Below, piece by piece: positions 40,774 to 48,670 of a stretch of 64,000 bases of DNA. Below the pieces are notes generated by a model. It worked only from the letters and a program-made list of their open reading frames with translations, had not been told where the DNA came from and searched no databases. Both the position numbers and the translations under genes were made by a program. The stretch comes from Hymenobacter psychrotolerans DSM 18569. Its GTDB lineage: Bacteria > Bacteroidota > Bacteroidia > Cytophagales > Hymenobacteraceae. The stretch's first letter is position 1, and each line of letters starts with the position of its first letter. The stretch covers positions 434,001 through 498,000 of the forward strand of contig NZ_FRAS01000001.1 of assembly GCF_900142395.1 (NCBI RefSeq), in the 5' to 3' direction.

Positions 40774-41112
40774 TTAGGCCGAGGTGGCTGGCGCGTCAGC
40801 GGCGGCTTTAGCGGGTTTCACTTCGCGGGCAATGGCCGAGCGGTCGAATTTAAGCTTCGTGCCCCGGTCTACCTCAATGATAACCGCGTCGTCGCTCAGA
40901 TCCAGCACCTTGCCGTGCAGCCCGCCAATCGTAACCACGGTAGCACCTTTGGCAATGGATTCGCGGAACTTCTTGGCCTCCGCTGCTTTGCGCTGCTGCG
41001 GCCGGATCATGAAGAAGTACATTATTACCGCAATGGCTACCGGAAACAGGTACGACAAAAAGCTGTTGGCAGAGGATGGCGCGGCGGCCTGAAGAAAGAG
41101 GGTAGCAAACAT
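40774..41112 (-). CDS. yajC: Preprotein translocase accessory subunit YajC
   Basis: YajC associates with SecDF in the inner membrane. The 112-aa protein has one helix (about 18-38, FLSYLFPVAIAVIMYFFMI) followed by the family motif RPQQRKAAEAKKFRESIAKGATVVTIGGLHGKV and an SH3-like C-terminal part. It is in the conserved block between the DUF1573 and YbbR genes. Confidence 0.93.
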   Translation of the reverse strand: MFATLFLQAAAPSSANSFLSYLFPVAIAVIMYFFMIRPQQRKAAEAKKFRESIAKGATVVTIGGLHGKVLDLSDDAVIIEVDRGTKLKFDRSAIAREVKPAKAAADAPATSA

Positions 41113-41160
41113 AAACAGAGACAGTTAGGCAATACGGTGGCAGGAAAACAGAAAACAGCA

Positions 41161-41209
41161 ATGAGGTGAAACCAGGCTCCTTACTAACCAGAACCTCGTT
41201 TCACCTCAT
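41161..41209. repeat. Intercistronic 12-bp inverted repeat
   Basis: ATGAGGTGAAAC (41161-41172) pairs exactly with GTTTCACCTCAT (41198-41209). It lies between the DUF1573 stop and the yajC start, without a T run. Confidence 0.6.
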
Positions 41210-41230
41210 CAGCCGTCGGCTTGCTACACG

Positions 41231-41752
41231 CTACCGCAGGATCGGGCCTTGCTGGCCGTCGGGCAGAATGTTGGTCTTGATGGAAATCTGGTTGATGCTG
41301 GGCGTGGTGTTGGCCTGCACCGTCACCTGCTTGTTCTGGATGCCGGATTTGCCGTGGCTGTCAAACTGCACCTCAATCGTGCCTTTGCCGCCGGGCTGCA
41401 CAGGCTCCTTGGTCCAGGAAGGCGTGGTGCAGCCGCAGGCCGCCTGCGCATTCTCGATGAGCAGCGGCGACTTGCCGGTGTTCGTGAACTCAAACGTGTG
41501 CTTTACCACGTCGCCGGGCTTGATGTCGCCGAAGTCGTGCTCGGTTTTGGCGAAGGTCATCACCGGCGCGTTTGGGTTGGCTACTTCAGTTTCGGCCGTC
41601 ACATTGGGGTTGTCAATGGTCGGGTTGGCGGCGGCTTCGGTGGCGGCGGCGTTCATGCCTTCCGCGCCTACCTCGGCGGGCTTATCGTTGGAGCAGGAAC
41701 CCGCCAGCAGAGCACCCGCCAGCAGGAAAGAAGGAAAGAGAATACGTTTCAT
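41231..41752 (-). CDS. DUF1573 lipoprotein
   Basis: This 173-aa protein has a lipobox LLAGSC (C20). A low-complexity Ala/Asn linker (about 21-62) leads to the DUF1573 Ig-like domain with HDFGDIKPGDVVKHTFEFTNTG, the C106-G-C108 motif in AACGCTTPSW and GGKGTIEVQFDSHGKSG. DUF1573 proteins are common in Bacteroidota and sit next to yajC, as here. Biochemical role is unknown. Confidence 0.9.
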   Translation of the reverse strand: MKRILFPSFLLAGALLAGSCSNDKPAEVGAEGMNAAATEAAANPTIDNPNVTAETEVANPNAPVMTFAKTEHDFGDIKPGDVVKHTFEFTNTGKSPLLIENAQAACGCTTPSWTKEPVQPGGKGTIEVQFDSHGKSGIQNKQVTVQANTTPSINQISIKTNILPDGQQGPILR

Positions 41753-41782
41753 GCGAAAAAGAATGTGAACCCAGGCAAGTAC

Positions 41783-42790
41783 CTAGGCAACCTGCAAATT
41801 AGCAATAATTGCCTGCGCAAACTCCGAGGTGGAGGCAGGGCCGCCTAGGTCGCCGGTGCACTTGTTTTTGTCTTTGAGAGTAGCTTCCAGCGCCTTCTCA
41901 ATCTGGTCGGCGTAGGTGTGCTCGCCCAGGTGGTGCAGCATCATCAGGGCCGAGCGGAGCAGCGCCGTGGGGTTGGCTTTGCCCTGGCCGGCAATATCGG
42001 GAGCCGAGCCGTGTACGGCTTCGAAAATGGCCATATCGTCGCCGATGTTGGCGCCGGCCACTACGCCCAGGCCGCCCACGAGGCCGGCGCACAGGTCAGA
42101 AAGAATGTCGCCGAAGAGGTTGGTGGTTACCACCACATCGAACTGCTCGGGCTTGTTTACCAGCTGCATGCACATGTTGTCGATGATCTTGTCCTCGAAC
42201 ACGATGTGCGGAAACTCGTTGCTGGCTTCTTTGCAGGCGTTCAGCATCAGGGTGCCGGCCATTTTCAGGATGTTGGCTTTGTGGGCGAGCGTCACTTTTT
42301 TGCGGCCGTGCTTGTCGGCGTAGGCAAAGGCGGCGCGGCAGATTTTGCGCGAGCCTTCCTTGGTAATGCGGTTGAACGAGTCGGCAATGCCGAGGCGCTC
42401 ATCGTATACTTCCAGGCCCGAGTACAGGCCTTCGGTGTTTTCGCGGAACAGCACCAGGTCAATGCCCTCGTAGCGCGTCTTGATGCCGTCGGTGGTTTTA
42501 GACGGGCGCACGTTCTGGTAGAGGTCGTATTTCTGGCGCAGCGTTACGTTGATGCTGCGGAAACCCTTGCCCACCGGCGTCGTGATGGGGCCTTTCAGGG
42601 CCACGCGGTTTTTCTCCAGCGACGACAGCAGCGCCTGCGGAATCAACTCGCCCGACTGGTCGAAGGTGGTCTGGCCGGCGTTCTGCTCTTCCCATTGCAC
42701 AGGCACCTTGGCGGCAGCGAAAATGTCGGTTACAGCTTTCGTGATTTCCGGCCCAATGCCGTCGCCGGGGATGAGGGTGATGAGATGCAT
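41783..42790 (-). CDS. NAD-dependent isocitrate dehydrogenase-like enzyme
   Basis: This 335-aa protein of the isocitrate/isopropylmalate dehydrogenase family has LIPGDGIGPEIT (5-16), LRQKYDLYQNVRPSK, FRENTEGLYSG and the metal/cofactor region TNLFGDILSDLCAGLVGGLGVVAGANIG, then EAVHGSAPDIAGQGKANPTA. The ENTEGLYSG form favours isocitrate over isopropylmalate. The start is the ATG complementary to 42788-42790 (MHLITL). It has its own promoter and sits inside the otherwise conserved nusB-DUF1573 order. Confidence 0.88.
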   Translation of the reverse strand: MHLITLIPGDGIGPEITKAVTDIFAAAKVPVQWEEQNAGQTTFDQSGELIPQALLSSLEKNRVALKGPITTPVGKGFRSINVTLRQKYDLYQNVRPSKTTDGIKTRYEGIDLVLFRENTEGLYSGLEVYDERLGIADSFNRITKEGSRKICRAAFAYADKHGRKKVTLAHKANILKMAGTLMLNACKEASNEFPHIVFEDKIIDNMCMQLVNKPEQFDVVVTTNLFGDILSDLCAGLVGGLGVVAGANIGDDMAIFEAVHGSAPDIAGQGKANPTALLRSALMMLHHLGEHTYADQIEKALEATLKDKNKCTGDLGGPASTSEFAQAIIANLQVA

Positions 42791-42853
42791 CAAGTAATGA
42801 AATGAGGGATGGGGAGATGGGGAAGCCGGCCCAACTGGCCGGCCATGTTGGCG

Positions 42854-42882
42854 CAAAGGTACCACGCCAGAGTATGCCACAA
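42854..42882 (-). promoter_or_regulatory. Promoter of the isocitrate dehydrogenase gene, TTG-N18-TACCTTTG
   Basis: On the minus strand TTG (42880-42882) is followed after 18 bp by TACCTTTG (42854-42861), 63 bp before the ATG. A short GCCGGCC/GGCCGGC stem lies in the leader (about 42823-42843). Confidence 0.6.
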
Positions 42883-42971
42883 ATGAAAATGTGCCGATGT
42901 GCCGTTTGCAGAGCGAGGGCAAGCCTCCTGCAAATCAGCGCATCAGCACATTTTGGTCACTGGCGTCATTC

Positions 42972-43283
42972 TCAACTGCCTTTGCGGGAGTTTATCTGGT
43001 TGATGAGCTGATCAACGTCGCCGAGCAGCTGCTCCGCCTTGCTTTTGGCATCCTGAATCACGCGCTGGCCTTCGCTTTTAGCCGAGCTGGGGCTCTGGTC
43101 GGCGCGGCTGGTCACGAGATTTTCGGTGAGGTCGGCCAGCGTCTCGCGGTACTTTTCCAGCTGATAGCTCAGCCAGCTGCGGGTTTCGCGACCTTTCTCA
43201 GGTGCATACAGAAGTCCGATGACGGCCCCGGTGAGGGCACCGCCCGCGAAGCACAAAATACCGGTAGTGGTTTTGCTACCCAT
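42972..43283 (-). CDS. YtxH-domain protein
   Basis: This 103-aa protein begins with a membrane-associated segment TTGILCFAGGALTGAVIGLLYAPEKGRETR (about 4-33), the YtxH signature. An amphipathic helical tail rich in Lys, Glu and Gln follows. Family members are small membrane-anchored coiled-coil-like proteins of unclear stress-related function. It lies between nusB and the isocitrate dehydrogenase gene. Confidence 0.85.
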   Translation of the reverse strand: MGSKTTTGILCFAGGALTGAVIGLLYAPEKGRETRSWLSYQLEKYRETLADLTENLVTSRADQSPSSAKSEGQRVIQDAKSKAEQLLGDVDQLINQINSRKGS

Positions 43284-43374
43284 AACATTCGAAACGTGGC
43301 GTGGTGGGAAGAGAGGAAAGAAAATAACACCCTATAGACGAGGCCAGCCCCGGCCAGGTTGCCCCGGCTGGGCG

Positions 43375-44559
43375 CTACTGGTTGTCCAGCAGGCCCCGGC
43401 CCGACTTGCGGATGGCGCCGCTGGCGGTTAGATCCTGGGCCAATTTATCCAGAATCCCGTTCACGAACTGCTTGCTCTTGGGGGTGCTGTAGATTTTGCT
43501 GATTTCGATGTACTCGTTGATGGTCACTTTCACCGGAATGCCCCGGAAGAGGTGCATTTCGCAGAGCGCCATCTTCAGCAGAATCTTGTCGGTGAGGGCT
43601 ACGCGCTCCACGTCCCAGTTCTGCACCGATTCGGCAATCAGCTTCTCGTATTTCTCGTCGTCGGCCAGGGTTTGCTTGTAGAGGCTTTCGGCGAACTCCT
43701 TGTCCTCGGCCCAGTTCGCCGACAGCGACATCAGCTCCATTTCCTCGGTGGCGGCTTCGTCGAGCATCTTCACCGTCTTGAGCACCAGATTCTTCACGAC
43801 CGGCCGGTTTTCCTCCCAGTTCAGGTCGTCTTCCTCGATGTAGCGCGGCAGACTCTCGCCCTTGAAGACAAAGGCTTTGAAGATGTGCTTCAGCATTTCC
43901 TGGTCCTCGGCGTAGTTGCCGGCCGGAGCCGCCAGGTAACTGAGTACTTCGGGGTCCTGCTTTATCTCGTTGCGCCAGGCGGTGCGCAGGGCTTCCATCT
44001 CCTCTTCGCCGTGCCATTGCTGGGAGCGGCGAATGGTGAGGGCCTGCAGCTGCGTGTTGCTGATAAGCTTCTGGATGACCTGATTCTCTTCGAGGCGGGT
44101 GGTGTCCAGCAGCGGCTCGGCCGATGCAATGTGCTTGCGGGCGGCGCGGGCTTTGTCTTCCTCAATCACCTGTAGCAGCGCCTCCGGAATGTTGAGCAGG
44201 TGTAGGTACTGGTCGTGAATGCTCTCGGCCGCGTGCACCATCTGGCCACCATAAAAGGAAGCGTCCTTCGCTATGGCCTTCTGGTAGTACTTGATGGCAT
44301 CCTGCACGGCACCGTACACATCAGCATCGTCGCCTTTTTCGGGCTCCTCGCCGCTCTTGTACCATTCTTTCAGCACCACTTCGGCCAGCTTGCGCTGGCC
44401 TTGCAGCTTGCGACGGTCCTGGGGCTCCGGCGAGGTCAGATCGGGCGCAAAAGCATCCGCAATCTGGTCATTAGCCAGCGAAAAATCAGACGCAACTGCC
44501 TGATGATAGGCGTAGAGGGCCTGCATGACTTTGATGCGGAGCGTGCGACGGTTGAGCAT
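43375..44559 (-). CDS. nusB: Transcription antitermination factor NusB, long form
   Basis: NusB binds boxA RNA with NusE and supports rRNA transcription. The 394-aa protein is much longer than the 140-residue enterobacterial form. It begins MLNRRTLRIKVMQALYAYHQAV, has a long helical middle, and ends with the NusB core VERVALTDKILLKMALCEMHLFRGIPVKVTINEYIEISKIYSTPKSKQFVNGILDKLAQ (about 290-375), shown here only as landmarks. The extended form is normal in Bacteroidota. It heads the DUF1573-yajC-YbbR-coaE block. Confidence 0.92.
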   Translation of the reverse strand: MLNRRTLRIKVMQALYAYHQAVASDFSLANDQIADAFAPDLTSPEPQDRRKLQGQRKLAEVVLKEWYKSGEEPEKGDDADVYGAVQDAIKYYQKAIAKDASFYGGQMVHAAESIHDQYLHLLNIPEALLQVIEEDKARAARKHIASAEPLLDTTRLEENQVIQKLISNTQLQALTIRRSQQWHGEEEMEALRTAWRNEIKQDPEVLSYLAAPAGNYAEDQEMLKHIFKAFVFKGESLPRYIEEDDLNWEENRPVVKNLVLKTVKMLDEAATEEMELMSLSANWAEDKEFAESLYKQTLADDEKYEKLIAESVQNWDVERVALTDKILLKMALCEMHLFRGIPVKVTINEYIEISKIYSTPKSKQFVNGILDKLAQDLTASGAIRKSGRGLLDNQ

Positions 44560-44577
44560 GGGGTTGAGAAAGAATGA

Positions 44578-44642
44578 GTGAATGAGTGCATGAGCGAATG
44601 AGTGAAGTGGTCATTCACTCATTCGCTCATGCACTCATTCAC
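44578..44642. repeat. Perfect 29-bp hairpin of TGAATGAG-type repeats
   Basis: Left arm 44578-44606 pairs exactly with 44614-44642 around the loop GTGGTCA. The arm is built from GAATGAGTG, CATGAGC and GAATGAGTG units. It fills the gap between the leucine dehydrogenase stop and the nusB start, with no T run. Confidence 0.85.
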
Positions 44643-44645
44643 CAT

Positions 44646-45734
44646 TTAAAAAGTAGATTTTACTTTGCCCAGTGAGGCAATGCGCTCCTCAGCCTGCCGG
44701 ATGGCGGCGGCTTGCGGATGGCTCTGCTCCTGCTCGGCTTTGTTGAGAACCTGGGTGGTGTAGTCGTAGATTTTCTCGGTCTGGGTGAGAGCCGTCTGGC
44801 GGCTGCCGCCTACTACTTCCGAGTATACATTGATGAGGCCACCGGCATTGATGAGGAAATCGGGGGCATACACGATGCCGCGCTCCACGAGGGCCGGGCC
44901 GTGCACATTTTCGCTCTTGAGCTGGTTGTTGGCGCAGCCAGCAATTACGCGGCACTTCAGCCGGGCAATGGTGTCGTCGTTGATGGTGGCACCCAGCGCG
45001 CAAGGCGAGTAGATGTCCACATCCTGGTCGTAGATTTCATCGAGGCCAACGGCCCGGGCACCGAAGCGGGCCGCCGCTTCAATGGCGCGGTCTTCGTAGT
45101 AGTCGGTGAGCACCAGCTGGGCGCCTTCCTTCTGCAGGTACTCCAGCAGATAGGTACCTACATGGCCCACGCCCTGCACCGCAATGCGCTTGCCAGCCAG
45201 CGAGTCAGACCCGAACGCCTTTTTGGCCGCGGCCTTCATGCCCATGTAGGTGCCGTAGGCCGTCACCGGCGACGGGTCACCGGAGCCGCCCATGCTTTCG
45301 GGCAGGCCCGCTACGTGCTTGGTTTCCATCCGGATGTATTCCATGTCCTTGGTGGTCATGTTCACATCTTCGGCCGTGATGTACTTGCCGTTGAGGTTTT
45401 TCACGAAGCGGCCGAACTTGCGCAACAGCGCCTCGGTCTTCATGGTCTGGTCGCCGATGATGACGGCCTTGCCTCCACCCAGATTGAGGCCCGAAATAGC
45501 GGCCTTATACGTCATGCCGCGCGAGAGGCGCAGCACGTCGTTCAGGGCTTCGGCATCGGAGGCGTAGTGCCACATGCGCGTGCCGCCCAGGGCCGGGCCC
45601 AGTACGGTATTGTGAATGCCGATGATGGCGCGCAGACCGGTTTCGTGGTCGTGGCAGAACACTACCTGCTCGTGCTGGTGCTCAGCAATCTGACCGAAAA
45701 CCGACGTATCGGTCATTTCTTGGATTTCAACCAT
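44646..45734 (-). CDS. ldh: Leucine/valine dehydrogenase-type ELFV dehydrogenase
   Basis: This 362-aa enzyme deaminates branched-chain amino acids with NAD. It has GPALGGTRMW (46-55), K77 in SRGMTYKAAISG, the catalytic-lysine motif GGGKAVI (K89), and the Rossmann loop VQGVGHVGTYLLEYL (about 184-198). Length and motifs fit octameric leucine dehydrogenases rather than glutamate dehydrogenases. The upstream 264-bp divergent gap holds a minus-strand -7 box. The symbol reflects the family, not a proven substrate. Confidence 0.88.
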   Translation of the reverse strand: MVEIQEMTDTSVFGQIAEHQHEQVVFCHDHETGLRAIIGIHNTVLGPALGGTRMWHYASDAEALNDVLRLSRGMTYKAAISGLNLGGGKAVIIGDQTMKTEALLRKFGRFVKNLNGKYITAEDVNMTTKDMEYIRMETKHVAGLPESMGGSGDPSPVTAYGTYMGMKAAAKKAFGSDSLAGKRIAVQGVGHVGTYLLEYLQKEGAQLVLTDYYEDRAIEAAARFGARAVGLDEIYDQDVDIYSPCALGATINDDTIARLKCRVIAGCANNQLKSENVHGPALVERGIVYAPDFLINAGGLINVYSEVVGGSRQTALTQTEKIYDYTTQVLNKAEQEQSHPQAAAIRQAEERIASLGKVKSTF

Positions 45735-45906
45735 GGGGACGGAGAAGAGGGGGATGGGGGAATTTTGGGAAAGAACAGAGCGGAACTTGCGGGTTGTATC
45801 TTTGAGAAGTGCGCTGCGGCTCAGCGTTTACGTTGAACGGCTCAGAACCGGCTATTATTCATCCGGCCCAAACCCCCGCTTCGGAGCACACACCTCAATT
45901 CGGGTG

Positions 45907-45914
45907 CAAAAGTA
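45907..45914 (-). promoter_or_regulatory. -7 box TACTTTTG with long leader for ldh
   Basis: The minus strand reads TACTTTTG 173 bp upstream of the ldh ATG. If used, the leader is about 165 nt. No known riboswitch was recognised in it. A plus-strand TATCTTTG (45797-45804) also lies in the gap. Confidence 0.35.
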
Positions 45915-45998
45915 ACCCAATTTCCGGTTACGGCCATCGGCGGCGCTATCTTCGCGGCGGGTGGGCCGTAAGAGTTCCGGCCCCTATCCTCTCCTGCT

Positions 45999-47786
45999 GT
46001 GCGCGCACTTTCTGCTACCAATAAATACCTGTTTCGCTATAAATGGCACTTCCTCGGAGGCGTGCTGTTTGTGGCCCTGAGCACCCTGCTGGCCATCTTT
46101 CCGGCCCAGATAGTGCGCTACGCCTTCGATTTGGTGAGTGAGGGCATTGACCTGTACCACCTGTTTGCGGGCACCTCGGCCCAAAGCGAAGTGTATTCGC
46201 TGTTTGGGCGCAACGTGCTGCTGTACGGCACGCTCATTATTGTGCTGGCGCTGCTGCGGGGCGTGTTTCTGTTCTTCATGCGCCAAACGCTCATCGTGAT
46301 GAGCCGGCACGTGGAAAACGACCAGAAAAACGAAATCTACCAGCACTACCAGAGCCTGCCGCTGGCCTTCTACCGCCGCCACAGCACCGGCGACCTGATG
46401 TCGCGGATTTCGGAGGACGTGGGGCGGGTGCGCATGTACATCGGGCCGGCCCTGATGTATTTCATGCAGCTCGTGATTCTGTTTGTGCTCATCGTGCCGC
46501 TGATGCTGATGGTGAACGTGCGCCTGACGCTCTACACGCTGCTGCCGCTGCCGGTCCTGAGCGTGAGCATCTTCTACGTCAACACGCTGATTGAGCGCAA
46601 GTCCGACGAAATCCAACGCTCCCTAGCCGCCATGACGACCTTCGTGCAGGAAGCTTTTTCGGGTATCCGGGTGCTGAAGTCGTTTGTGCGCGAAGAGGAT
46701 TCGCACCGGCAGTTTGCCATTGCCTCGGAGCACTACAAAGACAAGTCCCTGAGCCTGAACTTCGTCAACTCGCTCTTCTTTCCGCTGATTCTGTTTCTGG
46801 TGGGCCTGAGCACCATCGTCACGGTGTGGCTGGGCGGGCAGGAAGTTATCCGGGGCACCATCACAACGGGCAGCATTGCCGAGTTCCTGATTTACGTGAA
46901 CCTGCTGACCTGGCCCGTAACGGCGCTGGGCTGGACGAGCAGCCTCGTGCAGCGCGCCGAGGCCTCGCAGGCCCGCATCAACGAGTTTCTGGACCAGAAA
47001 ACCGACATCGTGTCGCGGGAGAATGTAGCGCAGGAAATCCAGGGCGACATCGTCTTCGACAACGTCAGCTTCACTTACCCCGACACTGGCATTCAGGCCC
47101 TGCGCAACGTGAGCTTCCGCATCCGGCCGGGCCAGACGCTGGCCGTTATCGGCAACACGGGCTCGGGCAAAAGCACCATTGCCGTGCTGCTCTGCCGCCT
47201 GTTCGATGTGAGCGAAGGCGCCATCAAAATCGACAACGTGGATGTGCGCGACTACGCCCTGACCAGCCTGCGCGAGCAAATCGGCTACGTGCCGCAGGAC
47301 GTGTTCCTGTTCTCGGACAGCATCCGCAACAACATCAACTTCGGCCTCGACCAGCCCGACGAAGCCCGGATGCTGCAGGCCGCCAAAGACGCCAACGTCT
47401 ACGAAAACATCATGCGCTTCCCCGAAGGCTTCGATACTAAAGTCGGCGAGCGGGGCATCACGCTGTCGGGCGGGCAGAAGCAGCGCGTCAGCATTGCGCG
47501 GGCCTTGGTGAAGGAGCCCAAGATCCTGATCCTCGACGACTCGCTGTCGGCCGTAGACACCAATACCGAAAACGCCATTCTGGGCGCGCTGCAGCGCCTT
47601 ATGCACAACCGTACCAGCCTTATCATCTCGCACCGCGTGAGTTCGGTGAAGCTGGCCGACGAAATTCTGGTGCTCGACGATGGCCGGATTGTGCAGCACG
47701 GCACCCACGAAGCGCTGATGCAGGAAGAAGCCGGCCTGTACCGGGCACTGTACGAGCGGCAACTGCAGAGCGAAGACGCCGCTTAG
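45999..47786 (+). CDS. ABC exporter, fused membrane and ATPase domains
   Basis: This 595-aa half-transporter has six membrane segments in the first 330 residues. The nucleotide-binding domain has Walker A GNTGSGKST (about 385), the Q-loop region YVPQDVFLFSD, signature LSGGQKQR (about 487), Walker B LILDDSLSAVD and switch ISHRVSS. It is an MsbA/MdlB-type exporter that should dimerise. Start codon is GTG (45999). The substrate may be lipid or drug. The second exporter gene at 52499 is not adjacent, so pairing is not implied. Confidence 0.9.
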   Translation: MRALSATNKYLFRYKWHFLGGVLFVALSTLLAIFPAQIVRYAFDLVSEGIDLYHLFAGTSAQSEVYSLFGRNVLLYGTLIIVLALLRGVFLFFMRQTLIVMSRHVENDQKNEIYQHYQSLPLAFYRRHSTGDLMSRISEDVGRVRMYIGPALMYFMQLVILFVLIVPLMLMVNVRLTLYTLLPLPVLSVSIFYVNTLIERKSDEIQRSLAAMTTFVQEAFSGIRVLKSFVREEDSHRQFAIASEHYKDKSLSLNFVNSLFFPLILFLVGLSTIVTVWLGGQEVIRGTITTGSIAEFLIYVNLLTWPVTALGWTSSLVQRAEASQARINEFLDQKTDIVSRENVAQEIQGDIVFDNVSFTYPDTGIQALRNVSFRIRPGQTLAVIGNTGSGKSTIAVLLCRLFDVSEGAIKIDNVDVRDYALTSLREQIGYVPQDVFLFSDSIRNNINFGLDQPDEARMLQAAKDANVYENIMRFPEGFDTKVGERGITLSGGQKQRVSIARALVKEPKILILDDSLSAVDTNTENAILGALQRLMHNRTSLIISHRVSSVKLADEILVLDDGRIVQHGTHEALMQEEAGLYRALYERQLQSEDAA

Positions 47787-47823
47787 CCGTCAGTCAGGCT
47801 CTTCCAGGACCTTCAAAAATGAT

Positions 47824-47857
47824 AAAAGCCCGTCTGGCAACTGCCAGACGGGCTTTT
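47824..47857. terminator. Bidirectional terminator
   Basis: AAAAGCCCGTCTGGC (from 47824) pairs with GCCAGACGGGCTTTT (to 47857) around AACT, between the convergent ABC exporter and the secreted-protein gene. Confidence 0.85.
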
Positions 47858-47878
47858 CACTTGTAGCTGTCAGGATGG

Positions 47879-48397
47879 CTATTGCCCTACCATCACACGC
47901 TTCATGCCGCGCCGCTCGCCGGAAGTGCACTGCACGATGTAGGCACCGGCCGGCAGCCCGCTCACGTCCAGCACCGCCACTTCGCTGCTGTTGATCAGGT
48001 CCCGGGTGATGACCGGCCGGCCATCGGGCCCGTTGATTTCTACCCGGGTAGGCCCGGTGGCATCGGTGCGTACCGAGAGGCGCTTGGTAACAGGGTTGGT
48101 TTCGGCCCGCACTTTCAGCGCGCCGGTATTGGAAGCCGGCTGCTCCATTTTATCGGTAACCAGCGCAGGGGGCGCTGGCGCTTCGGCAGCAGCCGTGGCT
48201 TTGGCCGGAGCAGGAGTTGCCGACGAGGGTGCAGCAGGTGTGGTGGTAGCGGGGGCCGGGTTTTTTGGCTTGGCAGCCGGGGCGGAAGCAGCGGGGCTCT
48301 TCGCGGCGGGCTTGGCCACCGGCTTGGTCTGGGCCTGAACAGATGCCGACAGCGACAGCGCGCCTGCCAGGCAAACGAGAGTAAAGAGTGTTTTCAT
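47879..48397 (-). CDS. Small Ala/Pro-rich secreted protein with T9SS-like C-terminal domain
   Basis: This 172-aa protein has a signal peptide (cleaved near AQA, residue about 22) and a low-complexity Ala/Pro/Lys linker (23-85). The C-terminal beta domain has RVEINGPDGRPVITRDL and VLDVSGLPAGAYIVQC, the pattern of the Por secretion system (type A) sorting domain, followed by RRGMKRVMVGQ. It has almost no other globular part, so it may be a minimal cargo or a surface anchor. The start is the ATG complementary to 48395-48397. Confidence 0.72.
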   Translation of the reverse strand: MKTLFTLVCLAGALSLSASVQAQTKPVAKPAAKSPAASAPAAKPKNPAPATTTPAAPSSATPAPAKATAAAEAPAPPALVTDKMEQPASNTGALKVRAETNPVTKRLSVRTDATGPTRVEINGPDGRPVITRDLINSSEVAVLDVSGLPAGAYIVQCTSGERRGMKRVMVGQ

Positions 48398-48436
48398 TCG
48401 CACGCCTAACGCTAGAGTGAGCAATCCAGTATTCAG

Positions 48437-48444
48437 CAAAGATA
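48437..48444 (-). promoter_or_regulatory. -7 box TATCTTTG for the T9SS-tail gene
   Basis: The minus strand reads TATCTTTG 39 bp before the ATG. The rest of the 273-bp divergent gap before fbaA holds no other recognisable element. Confidence 0.4.
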
Positions 48445-48670
48445 GGTATAATCCATCCTGCCTGCTGCCTGTTACGTGTAAAAACCTCATACTCAACGCA
48501 CGTTTAGCAGCAGGCAGCTTCAATAATTTCTATCCGGTACTTGCTTTTTTCCAGTGCTGCGGGCACACGGCAGGCGGGCATTTTCGTCTTTTGAGAGGTT
48601 TCGGTGGGCGGTGCTACGGAGAAAGTGAGTAAGTTCGAAGGCTCACAATCCCATTTTCATCTTTTACGCA

